Below are positions 48,730-60,470 of a stretch of DNA of 64,000 nt, piece after piece. The stretch lies in the NCBI RefSeq assembly GCF_937616625.2, contig NC_065570.1, positions 52,257,665 through 52,321,664 on the forward strand, written 5' to 3'. The position numbers and the translations under genes are program-made. This stretch comes from Mercurialis annua. Its lineage: Eukaryota > Streptophyta > Magnoliopsida > Malpighiales > Euphorbiaceae. The first letter of the stretch is position 1; each line of letters opens with the position of its first letter. The notes beneath the pieces are model-generated. The model worked only from the letters and a program-made list of their open reading frames with translations. It was not told the DNA's origin and ran no database searches.

Positions 48730-49032
48730 TTTCTGTATTACTTTTTCAGAAAATAGGGACTTTATACTCCTTCCCTTTTTTAAATTGTATAATCGCATAA
48801 ATTTATCTTTTCATATTTTTATATCAATTTTAAATATATTCAATTAAGTTCAATTTCTCATCATATAATCATAATTTTTCAACAATTTAATCCAACTTTT
48901 TTATTTATTATATTTCGTCTATTAATAATATAATATATTCTAAAGAATATACATTATACTGAAATATTCTTCTTTAATTATTAAATATACATTATACATT
49001 ATACTAAACGTTAACAAAAAATTATTAAATAC

Positions 49033-49130
49033 CCACTAGCTGTAGCTCAAATGGTAATAAATTGTTAAGGTCGTGGGTTCATTTCTTTCCATAAGCGCTC
49101 CCTTCCCCAATTATCAAAAACAAAATAGGT
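49033..49130 (+). mobile_element. tRNA-derived SINE-like copy
   Basis: A-box-like TAGCTCAAATGG and B-box-like GTCGTGGGTTCATTT at tRNA spacing, then CCATAAGCGCTCCCTTCCCC. It does not fold as a tRNA. A sister copy lies at 50976-51068 in the opposite direction. Confidence 0.5.
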
Positions 49131-49206
49131 ATTATAACATATTTCTAGAAAGACGTTATATAATTAAAAATTAAAAATTATTAATCTAATATTATCTAAT
49201 TTATTA

Positions 49207-49210
<4 letters not shown>

Positions 49211-49285
<75 letters not shown>
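49211..49285. repeat. (TA)n-(TG)n microsatellite
   Basis: About 27 TA units followed by about ten TG units. Confidence 0.95.
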
Positions 49286-49357
49286 ATTTAAAAAGTAGTG
49301 TAACGAGTTGAAGTAAAATTACTGTACAAACATCTGAGTATAATTTTACTTATCTTA

Positions 49358-49915
49358 GGGGCCGTTTGGTTGGGCAAAAAAAGGGGGGAATGGGAATGGA
49401 AATGATTCCCATTATTTGTGTTTGTTTTGTCAAATTACACTAGGGAATGGGAATGTAATTACCCCTTCAATGGGAATCACCCATTCCCCCCTTACTCCAT
49501 GGGAATGAACTTTTGGGAATGGGAATCAAAATTTAAAAAAATATTCTAATGATAAATAATAAATATATTATTATTAAAAAAAATATTTTTAAATTTTAAA
49601 AAATATACTTAAAATAAAAAAAATATTTTTTTAAAGAAAAATATTTTTTTTTAAAATATTTTTTTATCTTTTTATCTTTTAAAAAATATTTTTTTTATTT
49701 TTTTAAAAAATATTTTTCTTATTTTTTTTAAAAAAATAATTTTTAAAAAATAATTTTTTTAAATAAATAATATATAATTTTTTTATTAAATTTACCCATT
49801 CCCATTCCCATTTCTACACTTTGAACCAAACAAAAAATGAAATCAATCATTCCCATTCCCATTCCCATTCATTCTTATTCCGATTTCCATTCCCAACCTT
49901 AAACCAAACGGCCCC
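49358..49915. mobile_element. Tourist-like (PIF/Harbinger) MITE
   Basis: Perfect ends GGGGCCGTTTGGTT and AACCAAACGGCCCC with TTA duplications on both sides (49355-49357, 49916-49918). The inside has repeated ATTCCCATTCCC words and a long A/T-run middle. Confidence 0.85.
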
Positions 49916-50248
49916 TTAGTGTTTTTAGTTATGCTTTATAATGATAGAAAAATTACTTAAAACAAAGTTCCAATTTTTGTTTGTAAAATGACTTTATGGA
50001 ATATTTGACAAGGAAAATTTTATGGTTATTTTAGTTTTAATATCTTTATTTTTGTAATAATTTAATAAAATTATTTATTATTTATTAATAGTAATAAATA
50101 TTATAAATAAATAAAATTTACATTATCAAAATAAATTATAAAAGGCATTATCAAGACGGATAAATGGGTTTAGCCATTAGATTTGTGTTTGGGCTTTTGT
50201 ATCTATTTGAATGTACATTGTAAATTGAGCCTTTTATGTAAGGAAATA

Positions 50249-50518
50249 CTCACTCCGTACTAATAGAGTTGTCCACTTTGAAGAATTTTTCTTTCTCAAA
50301 ACTCTTGTCTACTTTTAAAAAGTACAATTTTAAAACTTAATTTTTCTATTCTATCCCTGTTTAAATTTTACTTATAACATAAATTGAAAATGGACTTTAT
50401 ATAAAATAAGAGTATAATAAAAAAGTAGATAAAAAATTATAAAATTCATAACAATAATTATGTCTTCTTAAATTGTGTGACAAATGTAAAATGAACAACT
50501 CTATTGGGACGAAAGGAG
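50249..50518. mobile_element. Stowaway (Tc1/mariner) MITE
   Basis: The left end reads CTCACTCCGTACTAATAGAG and the right end inverts to CTCCTTTCGTCCCAATAGAG, each next to a TA dinucleotide. CTCCCTCCGT-like ends with TA targets define Stowaway. Confidence 0.8.
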
Positions 50519-50908
50519 TATATATTTTGGATTTGATGCCTATATCATTTAATAATTCAATTAGCAATTAGCAATTTTTTTCTTTTATCAATTTACTTTT
50601 TTAATCTTATTTTGAATTATAAATTGGGTTGTTTCTATTTTTCCTTTGCACATTTTTATTTTAATCTTAGGTTAATCTTTTAATTTTATTGTCGATTCTT
50701 TATGAATTAATAGTTTTAGAATGTATTTTGGTTACTTATTAGTTTAAGATCTCGTTTTTATATCATTTCTAATATTATATGTAACATGTTTGATAAAATA
50801 CTTCTAATATTATATCATTTCTAAATGTAAGTAAGTGTATATTATGTTCAATTAAATGCATTAATTAGTTTTCGTATAATTTTATAATGTTTCATAAAAT
50901 TTCATAAC

Positions 50909-50911
<3 letters not shown>

Positions 50912-50975
<64 letters not shown>
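50912..50975. repeat. (AT)n microsatellite
   Basis: About 30 AT units; it forms the tail of the SINE-like copy at 50976-51068. Confidence 0.95.
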
Positions 50976-50978
<3 letters not shown>

Positions 50979-51068
50979 GGGGAGGGAGTAGCGCTTGTGG
51001 GAGGAATTGAACTCACGACATAGCAATTTGCTGATACTTTTATTATTTAAGTTATAACTCATTGGTTC
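50976..51068 (-). mobile_element. tRNA-derived SINE-like copy, minus strand
   Basis: Reading the minus strand: GAGTTATAACTT, then TCGTGAGTTCAATTCC (B-box-like), then CCACAAGCGCTACTCCCTCC and a long TA tail. Same family as 49033-49130. Confidence 0.5.
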
Positions 51069-51448
51069 ATAGCGTTTTTTATTATAATGACTGAATTTGT
51101 ATATTATAATGTCATAAAATTTTATAAAGTTTTCCGTTTGGCTATAATTTTGGATTACTACTTAATTTTACCATTAATTTAAAACCTGCGCTAAATTTTG
51201 CAGGCTAAAAGGATTAAGCAATCCAATCCTTAATACTTAAATTTAATTCCACGTCTAGATTTCCATATATCAAATTATGAACACACAAACTTACAAAAAA
51301 AAAAATATGAACACTCAAACTGACAAAAAAAATTATGAACACACAAACACTGTCCTAAAAGAACATTTATTTGTACCACGTCAAATTTCCTAAAGACCCA
51401 GAAGAGAAAAATCACCCAAAAAAATTAAAAACAAAACCCTATAGAACA

Positions 51449-54400
51449 TCAAATTTTAATACTGGAAAGGCCAAGAACTGCAGTGAACACATCAAATAAC
51501 TGACGAGGAGCAGTAAGATGAGGAAAATGACCATCAGTATCTATCAACTCCACAGTACACTTTCCTTTGATCTTCTCTTGCATGTAATAAGCAACTGAGT
51601 TTGGCACGACAATGTCGTTAGTTGTCTGAATTATAGTGCAAGGTGTCGAAACCTTGTCGAGAATTTCCCTTTCGTCGCAGTAGAAGACGGTTTTGGCGAC
51701 GGATAGTGCATATTTAGGGTTCATGTTGAACAAGCAGTTGGTGAATTTTTGAATTGATTCGGAATCTGTTGCATCGACAGCAAGAGAAGCAAATGCTGGA
51801 GCCCAGTTTTGGAAGTTGGATTCTATGTTTGATATGATATCGTCTATGTCTGATTTCTTAAATCCACCTTCGTAGTCATCTATGTTTATGTACCTGTATT
51901 CGCACAAATTTAAAAGAAAATAATATTGAAGTTACTATGACACATAGGCAAAATGATGTTATATTTCTAAGATCATGACAAAAATAGAAATTAGGTTAAC
52001 GTAATTATTTTTATAGTACTATGAGGTGACATAACCAATAATGATAGAAGAGAAGGGAGAAAAAAGAAAACAATGAGTGAATGAAAAAATAATAATAAAA
52101 TAAATTAAATATTAAATGAATTAAAACATAATAAAAAAATAATTAATAATTAACTACTAAAAGAGTCGCTTATCAACCCCAAGACACATGTGAGTTGTTA
52201 AGACGTTTTTCTGGTTTAAGTGAGGTCACGGGTCCGAATCATACTTATGTATACAGCCATTTAAAATTTCGGGTCAGAAATTTCTCTCCTACAAAAGACC
52301 TATATATTCGGTTCGAATGGAGACTAGTCTGAATATGAAAAATTTAAAAGTGTCACGTCAAATTCGGATTGTTCTTCTATTTTTTTCCGTATATATTTTT
52401 TCATAGTTGGAATTTGTCTAAAACACCTTATGATTATTAAAAAAAAAGTCGCTTGTCCACTTCATTCGTGGTTCGATTCTTAGATACAAATATAAAAGAT
52501 TTCAAATTTTAAAAAGATGCTACTATTCTCGGAGCAATAATTAATAGAGTCAGAATAAAAGTTTTTGTTCTAACCCTATCATACTAAGAAATGGCGTCAC
52601 TCATTTAAAAAACAATTAAAAATGAGTAATGATTATTGATTAGGATAAGGCATTTTTTTTTGTTAATTCACCAAATAAATACAATTACTATAATGTAGAT
52701 CACATGGATAATTACTTATCTATTCGGCCGGCATGATTTCATATTAAATATATCTCCTAACTAATCAATGAGTTTATATAGTAGTAATTAGCAAAAGGAA
52801 ATGTCTAAAGCGAAACTGCAAAATCAGATAATCTGAAAGGAAAGCAAATTGCCCGTCTCTCAACAATCTATATGAAGAGAAATTTTTAAGTAGACCGAGT
52901 CTACCACGTCATCCGTAGATTAAGCCGTTCATAATACAACACTTCATTAAAATGATGGTAATATCGTAATATCACCATTAAAATTTAAATGCATTTATTG
53001 CACAATTATTACGATATTGCCATCATTTTAATCTAAAATGAAATGTACAAAGGCCAGTTAATTGACACTAAAAATATCCAAATTATTATTATATCTTGTT
53101 TAGTGATTGAATTTTGTTTTTTTTTTTATTTTAGTTACTAAATTTTATAATTATTTTTCTTGGTCAAAAAAATGACGTGGCAGCCGAATTTTGTAACCAA
53201 ATTGAAAAAAATTAAAGTATGATAGTCAAATTGAAAAGAAATTAAAATTTGATAACCAAATTGAAAAGAATTTAACCTTTAGTAACCAAAATAACAAAAA
53301 TCAAATTCAGTCGCCAAAATGAAATAAGCGATAGTTTGAATATTTCCAATGCCTATTATCCTACAAAGGGCATTGGTCAATAAAAAGGAAAAGAAAATAA
53401 CAAAAATGGATGGTGTACAAAAACTAAGGGCGAAAAGAATTTTTTACATTAATAATATAATATGTGATATTATTAAATATGATAGTCAATTTATTGGCCG
53501 GCTATACGTTCGATAATATCATAATTAATGGATGACACACTTTTATATTTTATATGCAAGGGCGGAGCCGGGGGGGTCGAGCCCGGGCATCAGCCCTCCC
53601 TGCTCTGGCGAGACCCACGAGAGTAGTCCAGGTGACTGGGCCACCCTCCTGAGCAAGGGCTCCGCCCACAGTAGCAGATGATGTAAAGGGTTAAAAGCTG
53701 CATTTGACCCTTCATTTAATAAAACAAATATAAGGGTTAAATGCCGTTTTTGGCCCTTATAATGTACATCTGCTCAATAAAGAAGTCTCCTTTACTTGTA
53801 GTTTAATTTCTTACATCTCTTATGGTGTTTTGATTTATCAACTTATTTGATTTTATTTTAATTTATTAACATACTATTTAATAGTTAATGATTAAATATT
53901 TAATAAATTAACAAAAACCAATACAAATTATATTTATTTATAAAAAAATAGCATTTCAAAAAAAATATTTCGGATCTTTCACCTTTATATCTAATTTCAA
54001 TTTATTATTAAATTTTTTTAGTCCTTTTTATTTATCAACTCTTTAAATTTTATTTTTATTTATCAACATAGTTTTTATAAATTAACGAACTAATATTTAA
54101 TAAATTATAAATTATATAAATAGATACAAACAATTGATTTTTTAATTTTAAAATTGTTAAATAAATTATTTATTTTTCTTTGAAATAAACAATGTAAAAA
54201 ATTATACTTCCTCCGTCACATTTTAAAAGTTACATATTACTATATTTTTGGATGTCCTATTTTAAAAGTGATATTTTTATTTTTAAAATATTTTTCTATA
54301 GAAATTTATATTTTATTTATTCATTTTAAATAAATTTATGAAAAATTCGCTATCATTAATAGGGTCAAAATATAAAAAAATAGATATAATATCTATTTTT

Positions 54401-56740
54401 AAAGCATGTTTAAAAACAAATGAGATTTTTAAAACGAAATGAGGGAATATAGGATTCCGAACTTTTTGAATGAAAATCCTGTCTCAGCCGCTCTTTATAC
54501 GGTGATTTATATAAAAGAATTCGACCAACGGACAAAAAATACATCACCTATGATGACTAATATCGTTGGTCTTGCCCGCACGGGTTTGGTCTAGTGGTCT
54601 AAACTTCAGCCATCTGGGCGTCAAAGGTCGTGGGTTCGAACCCCGGCTACGCCCTTTCTTAATATGGAGTGGTTGAAGTTGGATTGCTGGCCATTATAGC
54701 CCGAAATTGTCAGGTATGTGGACTTGCGGGCGGTCCACATTTCGGAATTTAACAATGATATTGAGTTTCGGCCCACTAGATTGAGTCCTCGTCACCAAAA
54801 GAAATTATCGTTGGTCTTCACGTGTTTAGTTGTCTTGTTGTTTTTCTAGTTGAAGCAGTAGATAGATACTACTATATCCATATCATTACAGCTTTATTTA
54901 TTTGAGTCCGACAAGATATGTAGCTACAATTGTACTCAGACTTTAAATTTGACAATGATTAAGAAAGTGTCATTTTTGTTTTAAATTATAAATGTAAAAA
55001 TTAATATAATATATTTAAATAGAAAAATGTATAGAAAGGCAAAAAGTCAAAAAAATTACCCACCTTTCATTTTTTTTAAATAACATCCTGACCTTGTAAT
55101 TTTTTCAGTAGCACCCTATTTCATATTTTTCGGTTTCAATAGCACCCTAAAGCATCAAATTGAACTTTTTTTATTTGATTAATATTCAAAAAAAATCCTT
55201 CATATATATCATAAGTTCTAAATATTCTACAATATTTTAAATTATACATAAACGTCATCTTCTTCACAAAATAAAAAAAATATAAAAATAAATATTTAAT
55301 TTTAAATTAAAAAAAAAACGAACCCGCTCCGTAGGAAGACGAGCTGGCTCGTCTTCTTCGGAGGACCAGCTAGCTGGTCTTCCCCCATGGAGGAAGACCA
55401 GCAGATCTGGTCTTCCATGGCGGAACACCAGATCTGCTGGTCTTCCATGTGGGAAGATCAGCAGTTCGCTGGTCTTCCTCCATGGAGGAAGACCAGCCTT
55501 CCATGGAAGACCAGCCAACTGGTCTTCCGAGGAAGACGAGCTACTCGTCTTTCTTCGGAGCGGGTTCGATTTTTTGATTTAAAATTAAATTATTAATATA
55601 TATTTATTTATTTTTTTGGATTTATTTGAAAGGTTTTTAAGTTAAGGAACTTATTTGAATTTGTCCAAGTAAAAAGAAGTATAAAATGATCTTTAAATTT
55701 AATTATTTTAAAAAGTTTAATCCTTATAATAATAAAATCATCTTTTTTTTAAAAATTAGGGTGCTATTGAAATCGAAAAATACGAAATAGGGCGCTATTA
55801 AAAAAATTATAAGGTGAGGGTGTTATTGAAAAAAAATTGAAAGATCGGTAGTTTTTCAGACCTTTTGTCTTATAGAAATTATATATTTTAGTAGCTATAA
55901 TTTTATCTAAATAATTAGAAATATTAATACAGCTATCAGTTATTGACAAACAGCTCCAAAATAGAATTTTTCCAATAGCTGTTGTTGAAAAAAATCTCAT
56001 TAAATGTGTAAGTAGAGCTTTTTGAAAAATAAAAACTAAAAGTTGCACTGAAAAATAAACCAAACGCCCACATGACAACAACAATAACAACAGCAACATA
56101 ATATAGTAAAGAATGAATTCGAAGGGATTTTTTTTTGATTAATTTGTGGAAGAGTTTTATATCAAGATTATAGCAAAATAATTGTTTATTATCATAGTGG
56201 AAACGGGTAGGTTAGGCAATTAGGTTTAAAGCAAAGTAGAAAGAGCATTTTAATAAGATTTAACAGTAATATAAAAGTAATTAACAATACGATAATGATA
56301 GTAATTAAATAAAATAGTACTAAAGCTAAGTAATTAATTTACCTTGGAGAAGCTCCAATAAGTATGAGCCTCTTGAAAAGCTCAGGCCTTTTAATGGAAG
56401 CAATGCAACCAATCATACCAGACATCGAATGACCAGCAAAAACAACCGGTGACGACGATAAAATATCCATCTCTTCCAGCAGATAAATTAAATCATCAGC
56501 AAAAGCATCATAAGAAGCATATTTTTCTGGCTCAAATTGTTCTTCTTCATCATCTTTGATGGCACCGGAAAATTTCCAGTCAAAAACAAGAACCCTAAAA
56601 TGTTTTGTCAAGTCCGGTACTATTTTGTCCCAGACAGACTGATCTCCGCCGTATCCATGGGCGAGAACTATTGTTTCTTCTCCGGTGCCGATGACTTTAG
56701 CGTTCATGGCTTTTGAAAAGCCTATTTCAAGCACCACCAT
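51449..56740 (-). CDS. DLK2-like: DLK2-like alpha/beta hydrolase (D14/KAI2 family), 2 exons, 280 aa
   Basis: It belongs to the strigolactone/karrikin receptor family of small alpha/beta hydrolases and resembles DWARF14-LIKE2 more than D14 or KAI2; it is probably cytosolic or nuclear. Exons 56740-56343 (398 nt) and 51893-51449 (445 nt); the join completes Arg133 (GASPR|YIN). The catalytic triad is S105 in GHSMSG, D226 in TTNDIVVP and H255 in GHFPHL. D14 and KAI2 have GHSVSA at the serine and GHLPHL at the histidine, whereas DLK2 has GHSMSG, which is the main reason for this call. FGGDQSVWD is present as YGGDQSVWD and the lid region is residues about 134-195. The family position of the single intron is kept, but it is 4.4 kb long and full of repeats. 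An acidic run DDEEEQFEPEK (63-73) adds length to the 265-273 aa usual for the family. Confidence 0.93.
52150..52260 (+). mobile_element. SINE-like fragment
   Basis: B-box-like GGTCACGGGTCCGAATC preceded by tRNA-like spacing (GTTGTTAAGACG). Another short B-box-like piece (GTGGTTCGATTC) is at about 52470. Weak evidence. Confidence 0.35.
53056..53346. mobile_element. MITE-like inverted repeat
   Basis: The left arm has AATATCCAAATTATT...TAGTGATTGAATTTTG; the right arm is its diverged reverse complement. The middle repeats AACCAAATTGAAAAG four times. Target duplication not determined. Confidence 0.45.
53557..53667. mobile_element. GC-rich hAT-like short element
   Basis: The ends contain GGGCGGAGCC and GGCTCCGCCC, starting CAAGGGCGGAGCC; CAGGGGCGGAGCC-like ends occur in plant hAT elements. 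About 65% GC in AT-rich surroundings. No target duplication seen. Confidence 0.4.
54207..54447. mobile_element. Stowaway-like MITE
   Basis: Starts CTTCCTCCGTCACATTTTAA beside TA; the right side ends GAAATGAGGGAATA. The right end is worn, so its limit is approximate. Confidence 0.6.
54585..54800 (+). mobile_element. tRNA-derived SINE
   Basis: The head has TGGTCTAGTGGTC (A box) and GGTCGTGGGTTCGAACCCC (B box) with spacing like a tRNA. The acceptor stem does not pair, so it is not a working tRNA gene. The body continues to about 54800 (TTTCGGCCCACTAGATTGAG). Confidence 0.65.
55038..55870. mobile_element. Non-autonomous DNA transposon with a central hairpin cluster, 8-bp target duplication
   Basis: TATAGAAA stands outside both ends (55030-55037, 55871-55878). 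The TIRs start RGMMAAARGTC and stay similar for about 130 bases, including AATAGCACCCTAA and AATTTTT runs. The centre (55318-55566) is GC-rich and made of GAAGACGAGC, GGAAGACCAGC and CCATGG palindromes. No transposase frame; the 84- and 69-aa ORFs are translated palindromes. An 8-bp duplication suggests hAT, long TIRs suggest Mutator; unresolved. Confidence 0.7.
55318..55566. repeat. Hairpin cluster of GAAGAC/GGAAGACCAGC words
   Basis: The outermost arms are CGAACCCGCTCCG and CGGAGCGGGTTCG. Inside are nested or consecutive palindromes such as GACGAGCTGGCTCGTC, GACCAGCTAGCTGGTC and GACCAGCAGATCTGGTC. Confidence 0.75.
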
Positions 56741-56850
56741 ATTTGCAGCTAATTACAGGAAGAACAAGAAAAAGATATAACAAAGTGACAGAGGAAGAGA
56801 GAGAGAAATGAATTCAACTTTGTAGACATTCATGTGTAGTTCGGCTACTG

Positions 56851-56860
56851 TTATTTATAG
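56851..56860 (-). promoter_or_regulatory. Putative TATA box of the DLK2-like gene
   Basis: The minus strand reads CTATAAATAA about 110 bases before the start codon, followed by a GA-rich leader. A plausible core promoter; the transcription start is not known. Confidence 0.55.
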
Positions 56861-57388
56861 AAAGAGAGAGACTGGTGTCTTACGAAACCGGTCCTTCTGG
56901 TTCAACCGGTTTGGCCAGAAATAAAAAACAAATCAGTCTGGTTCGATTCTTTTTGAAAAATTGAAAAGGCGGTGTAATTTCTTCAAAAAATAAAAAAACT
57001 GTAAAAATGGAAAATCAGTGAATTAATTAAACCGTAATAAATTATTACCATTTGACTTTTTATTTACTAAATAGGATGTAACACTAATATTCTATTTGTC
57101 TATTTAGTTTTTTTTATATGTGCGTTTTAATTTTAACAATAGAGATTTATTTCAGAAAATATTGTATAAATAAATAAATTTATTTTCTATTTAATTTATT
57201 AAATTGTTGATAGAAAACCATGAACCAATAGCTATATCAGTTTGTTTATCGATTCGATTATGGGTGTTACTTTAAAATACTGAGAAAGACTAATTTTTTT
57301 TATAATTAAATAAAATATATAAGCAAGAGTCGCTGAGGCTATAATTTAGTCTTATATTTTTCTATTATAGTATGTCAGTATCATAATA

Positions 57389-57667
57389 CTTCCTCCGTTC
57401 CAAATTGATAGGCACTATTTTAATTTTTTATTTTAAATTATAGGCAGTAATTTATTATTTGAATGCTTAAATTGCATATATATCCTCATTAATTACAATA
57501 TATTACATTAAAAAAAGAACAAAATCTATTAAGAAATAAAGTTAACACTGCATTAAATAAGGGTAAATGTGGTATGTTTTTATAAAATTGCTCATTTTGT
57601 ATATATTTATTAAATTTTTTAGTATTTATATTTGTCCTAAACTGTCTATCAATTTCGACGGATGGAG
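57389..57667. mobile_element. Stowaway (Tc1/mariner) MITE
   Basis: Left end CTTCCTCCGTTCCAAATTGA; right end inverts to CTCCATCCGTCGAAATTGA; TA on both sides. Confidence 0.8.
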
Positions 57668-58117
57668 TAATTAATAAGAAAAGATTAGAGGGATTACTGT
57701 TCTTGATAAGTTGATGGAGAATCTAAACACGTTTATAGGGGTGAAAATATTTTGCGGATTCCAAATTCTAGGCTTTTTACATTTCAATAAGTTTTCATTA
57801 ATAACAAAAATAAAAGTTAATTACTACTTCCTCTATATTTTTTAATTGTTCATTTAAAAAAATTTGCATAAACTGAGGTAGTGTATTTTTTTCCCATAAA
57901 TTATAAAAAAAAACATACTACTAATATAGCAAATGAGACCTTACATTTCTTTGGCATTTGAGCACTGATGTCACAATTCGGTAACGTAAAATATTTGAAC
58001 CTTATCTCTAGATTATACTCTTTTGGCTTTGTTAACTAACTTGAAGATAGAACTTTTTGACATTAATGCGGCTCTTTCTAAAGCATTTATTGGGGGATGG
58101 AAGCTTTTTATTTAAAA

Positions 58118-58493
58118 GGTCTAATTACTTAAAAAAAAAACTCACCTTATAGTAATATTTATTCGTTTATACCTTAATTTAGAAAAAAATTCATTTATAC
58201 TCTATTTTTAATTTTTCATTTTCGTCTTTATCCTAAAAAGCTAATTTGACCTCTTTTCATTTAGAAAAAATATTCAAAATGATCTTTTATATTTAGCTTA
58301 TATTCTAATTAAATATTAATGTTATTAATTATTTATAATATTTTCATCCTTTAATTAATTTAATTGTCAAAAATTTAAATTTAGGGTAGAGATGAAAACG
58401 AAAAATCAAAAAAAGGGTACAAATGAATTTTTTTCTACGTGAGGGTATAAATGAAAAAATGTTACAAGATGAAGATTTTTAAGTAATTAGGCC
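58118..58493. mobile_element. Mutator-type MITE with 9-bp target duplication
   Basis: Ends GGTCTAATTACTT and GGCCTAATTACTT (inverted), with TATTTAAAA duplicated directly outside (58109-58117 and 58494-58502). The arms stay similar for about 110 bases. Confidence 0.75.
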
Positions 58494-60229
58494 TATTTAA
58501 AAAATCTTTATGGAGTAGTTAGTTGCTATGGACCAGTGCTAAGAAACTATTGGCAGAGGGTTAGTTTTAACTCTGTTTAATTGATTTTTTATTTTCACTA
58601 GTTACTAATTAAACAGAAGTTATCTATCCTCAAAAAAATAAAACAGAAGTTATCTATAAGTGAATATTTATCTTTATAGTTTAAAGGATATGAAATAAAT
58701 TAGATTCCTTATGTGAGTATGTATGGAAAATTGTTATTTCTTTTTAAAATGATCGAAAAACTGAATTCTGGCATTTTTATAATTTTATCCAAATCCGAGA
58801 TGTGCGATTTAGGCAATTTTTAAATCGCTTCATCGAAAATGAGTCAACGATGAATAAACATATCTTTATTCATGATGTTCATCGCTTTTAGGCTACATTC
58901 AATTGTTTAGGCTTCCACAATTGCAATTTTTGTTTTTAGTTGATTATGTTTATTTATAATTATTTTCGTCGAGAGTTTTTTTTTTTTAATTCTAGATTAG
59001 GATTTGATTGTTTTTTTTTATAGTAGCATGAAGTGTTCTGAACAGATTTCAACTATGAGACAACGTTTCTACATTTAGACTAATCCTTATTAGAGTCGGG
59101 TGGGTCATTTGCGGGAGGCAAATCTCTCGTTCCAAATTTTAAACGACTGCAAATATGAGTATGGTTCGAACCTGCGATCTCACTAAATTTTAAAATTTAT
59201 TTGAAACAACAATGTTTTGATACCTAATTACTAGATTTCATTTGAATTAATAGATTTTGAAAGCTAAAATTTTGACATTAATTCATTAAACAACAAATTA
59301 TAGATTATCTTAATTTTATCAAACTTGATTGGTCTACGGCAGTACACAAGTCCTGAAAATCCTCGAGTTCGAGTCAGAAATTAAACTTAAAATATCTAAA
59401 ATTGAAAAATATATATTCAATGTTGATTTTTTTCTGAATCAAACGGTACTAAAAGAATTCTGGATCTCAGTTACTTAACCACATTAAAAATTGTATCGGA
59501 CCGTAGTGAACGGAAGAATCAAATATAAACGAATTAAAGATAATATTGTCAAACTCGAATGTTGGGTAGAAGTCCATTTATTTTTTATTAGTAACATGAG
59601 AGTGTTTTATTAATAATTTGAACAAATATTTTATCATATTTTTAGGATTAGTCTCAATAAAATACCAAACTTTTACGAGTTTCGTCAGTTATATCCAAAT
59701 CTTTCAAAATCGGCTAGTTTAGCTAATTTTGAGATATTGTAAACTTTTTTTTAGTCATTCGTGAATGAAACTGAAAAAGTTGCCAGCCCACCCGCCACAT
59801 TGCTGTCAACTCAATTGAAGTCTTTGAGTGAAGCTGAGTTGGCAGCATCTATAAACCTAATCAAACCAAAGGCGCCCCTAACCAGATCAAATGACAAAAA
59901 TCCAATCTTAAAATTAAATGAATTAATTATATTATTATAAAATTCACGTGTATTATAAATAATTTAAAATCTAATTAAATATAAATTTAAATTCAATAAA
60001 TTTATTATAATTACATTTAATTAAATTAAACATTAAGCATCTTGAGATTTTATTTTTATTCCGAAATAAAATCTACTTAAATTTAAATTTAAAATTTAAT
60101 TTAAATTAATTTAAAATTCAATTTAATTTAATTAAATCTCAATTTATTTTGAAATTTAATTTTTAATTCCGAAAAAAGAAATTATTCCAAAATTTGAATT
60201 ATGCCACAGTCGTCTCGTGCACCGGCCAC

Positions 60230-60470
60230 AGCCACCTCCTTACTCCCACTCCGGCCATCATGCTTCATCTTCGCCAATGAAGAAAACGAACAAATTTGCT
60301 CGTCTCATACATTGAGGGAGAAGACCAAACTGAGCTTGTCTTCTCCATTGATGGAGAAAACAAATTAGAGAAGACAAATATGTCTTCTCCGGCAAAGACG
60401 GAGCTCGTCTTCTCCATTGATGGAGAAGACGAGCTACCGGCCCATCTTCTCTATTGAAGAAGTAACAATT
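60230..60470. repeat. Second hairpin cluster with GAAGACGAGC words
   Basis: Contains a perfect 16-base-arm hairpin at 60402-60435 (AGCTCGTCTTCTCCAT, two-base loop, its complement) and weaker ones around 60325-60350. The GAAGACGAGC core is shared with 55318-55566. I could not find TIRs for a whole element. Confidence 0.65.

Larger units (their letters stand above)
48730..51448. other. Gene-free interval between the CoA hydrolase and the DLK2-like gene
   Basis: AT-rich. Holds the promoter of the CoA hydrolase (no clear TATA box found), two SINE-like pieces, two TA microsatellites, a Tourist-like and a Stowaway MITE, and the 3' flank of the DLK2-like gene. No exon recognised. Confidence 0.6.
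51894..56342 (-). other. Repeat-filled intron of the DLK2-like gene
   Basis: 4449 bases with GT/AG ends. It contains SINE-like pieces near 52150-52260 and 54585, an inverted-repeat element near 53056-53346, a GC-rich hAT-like piece, a Stowaway-like MITE at about 54207 and the hairpin element at 55038-55870. No other exon is visible. Confidence 0.75.

Noticed and set aside
54585..54660. A functional tRNA gene
   Set aside because: A and B boxes are good but the acceptor stem does not pair and there is no proper anticodon arm; a SINE head explains it better.
55264..55596. Frames of 84 and 69 codons in the DLK2-like intron
   Set aside because: Translations of the hairpin cluster, similar in both directions because of its symmetry.
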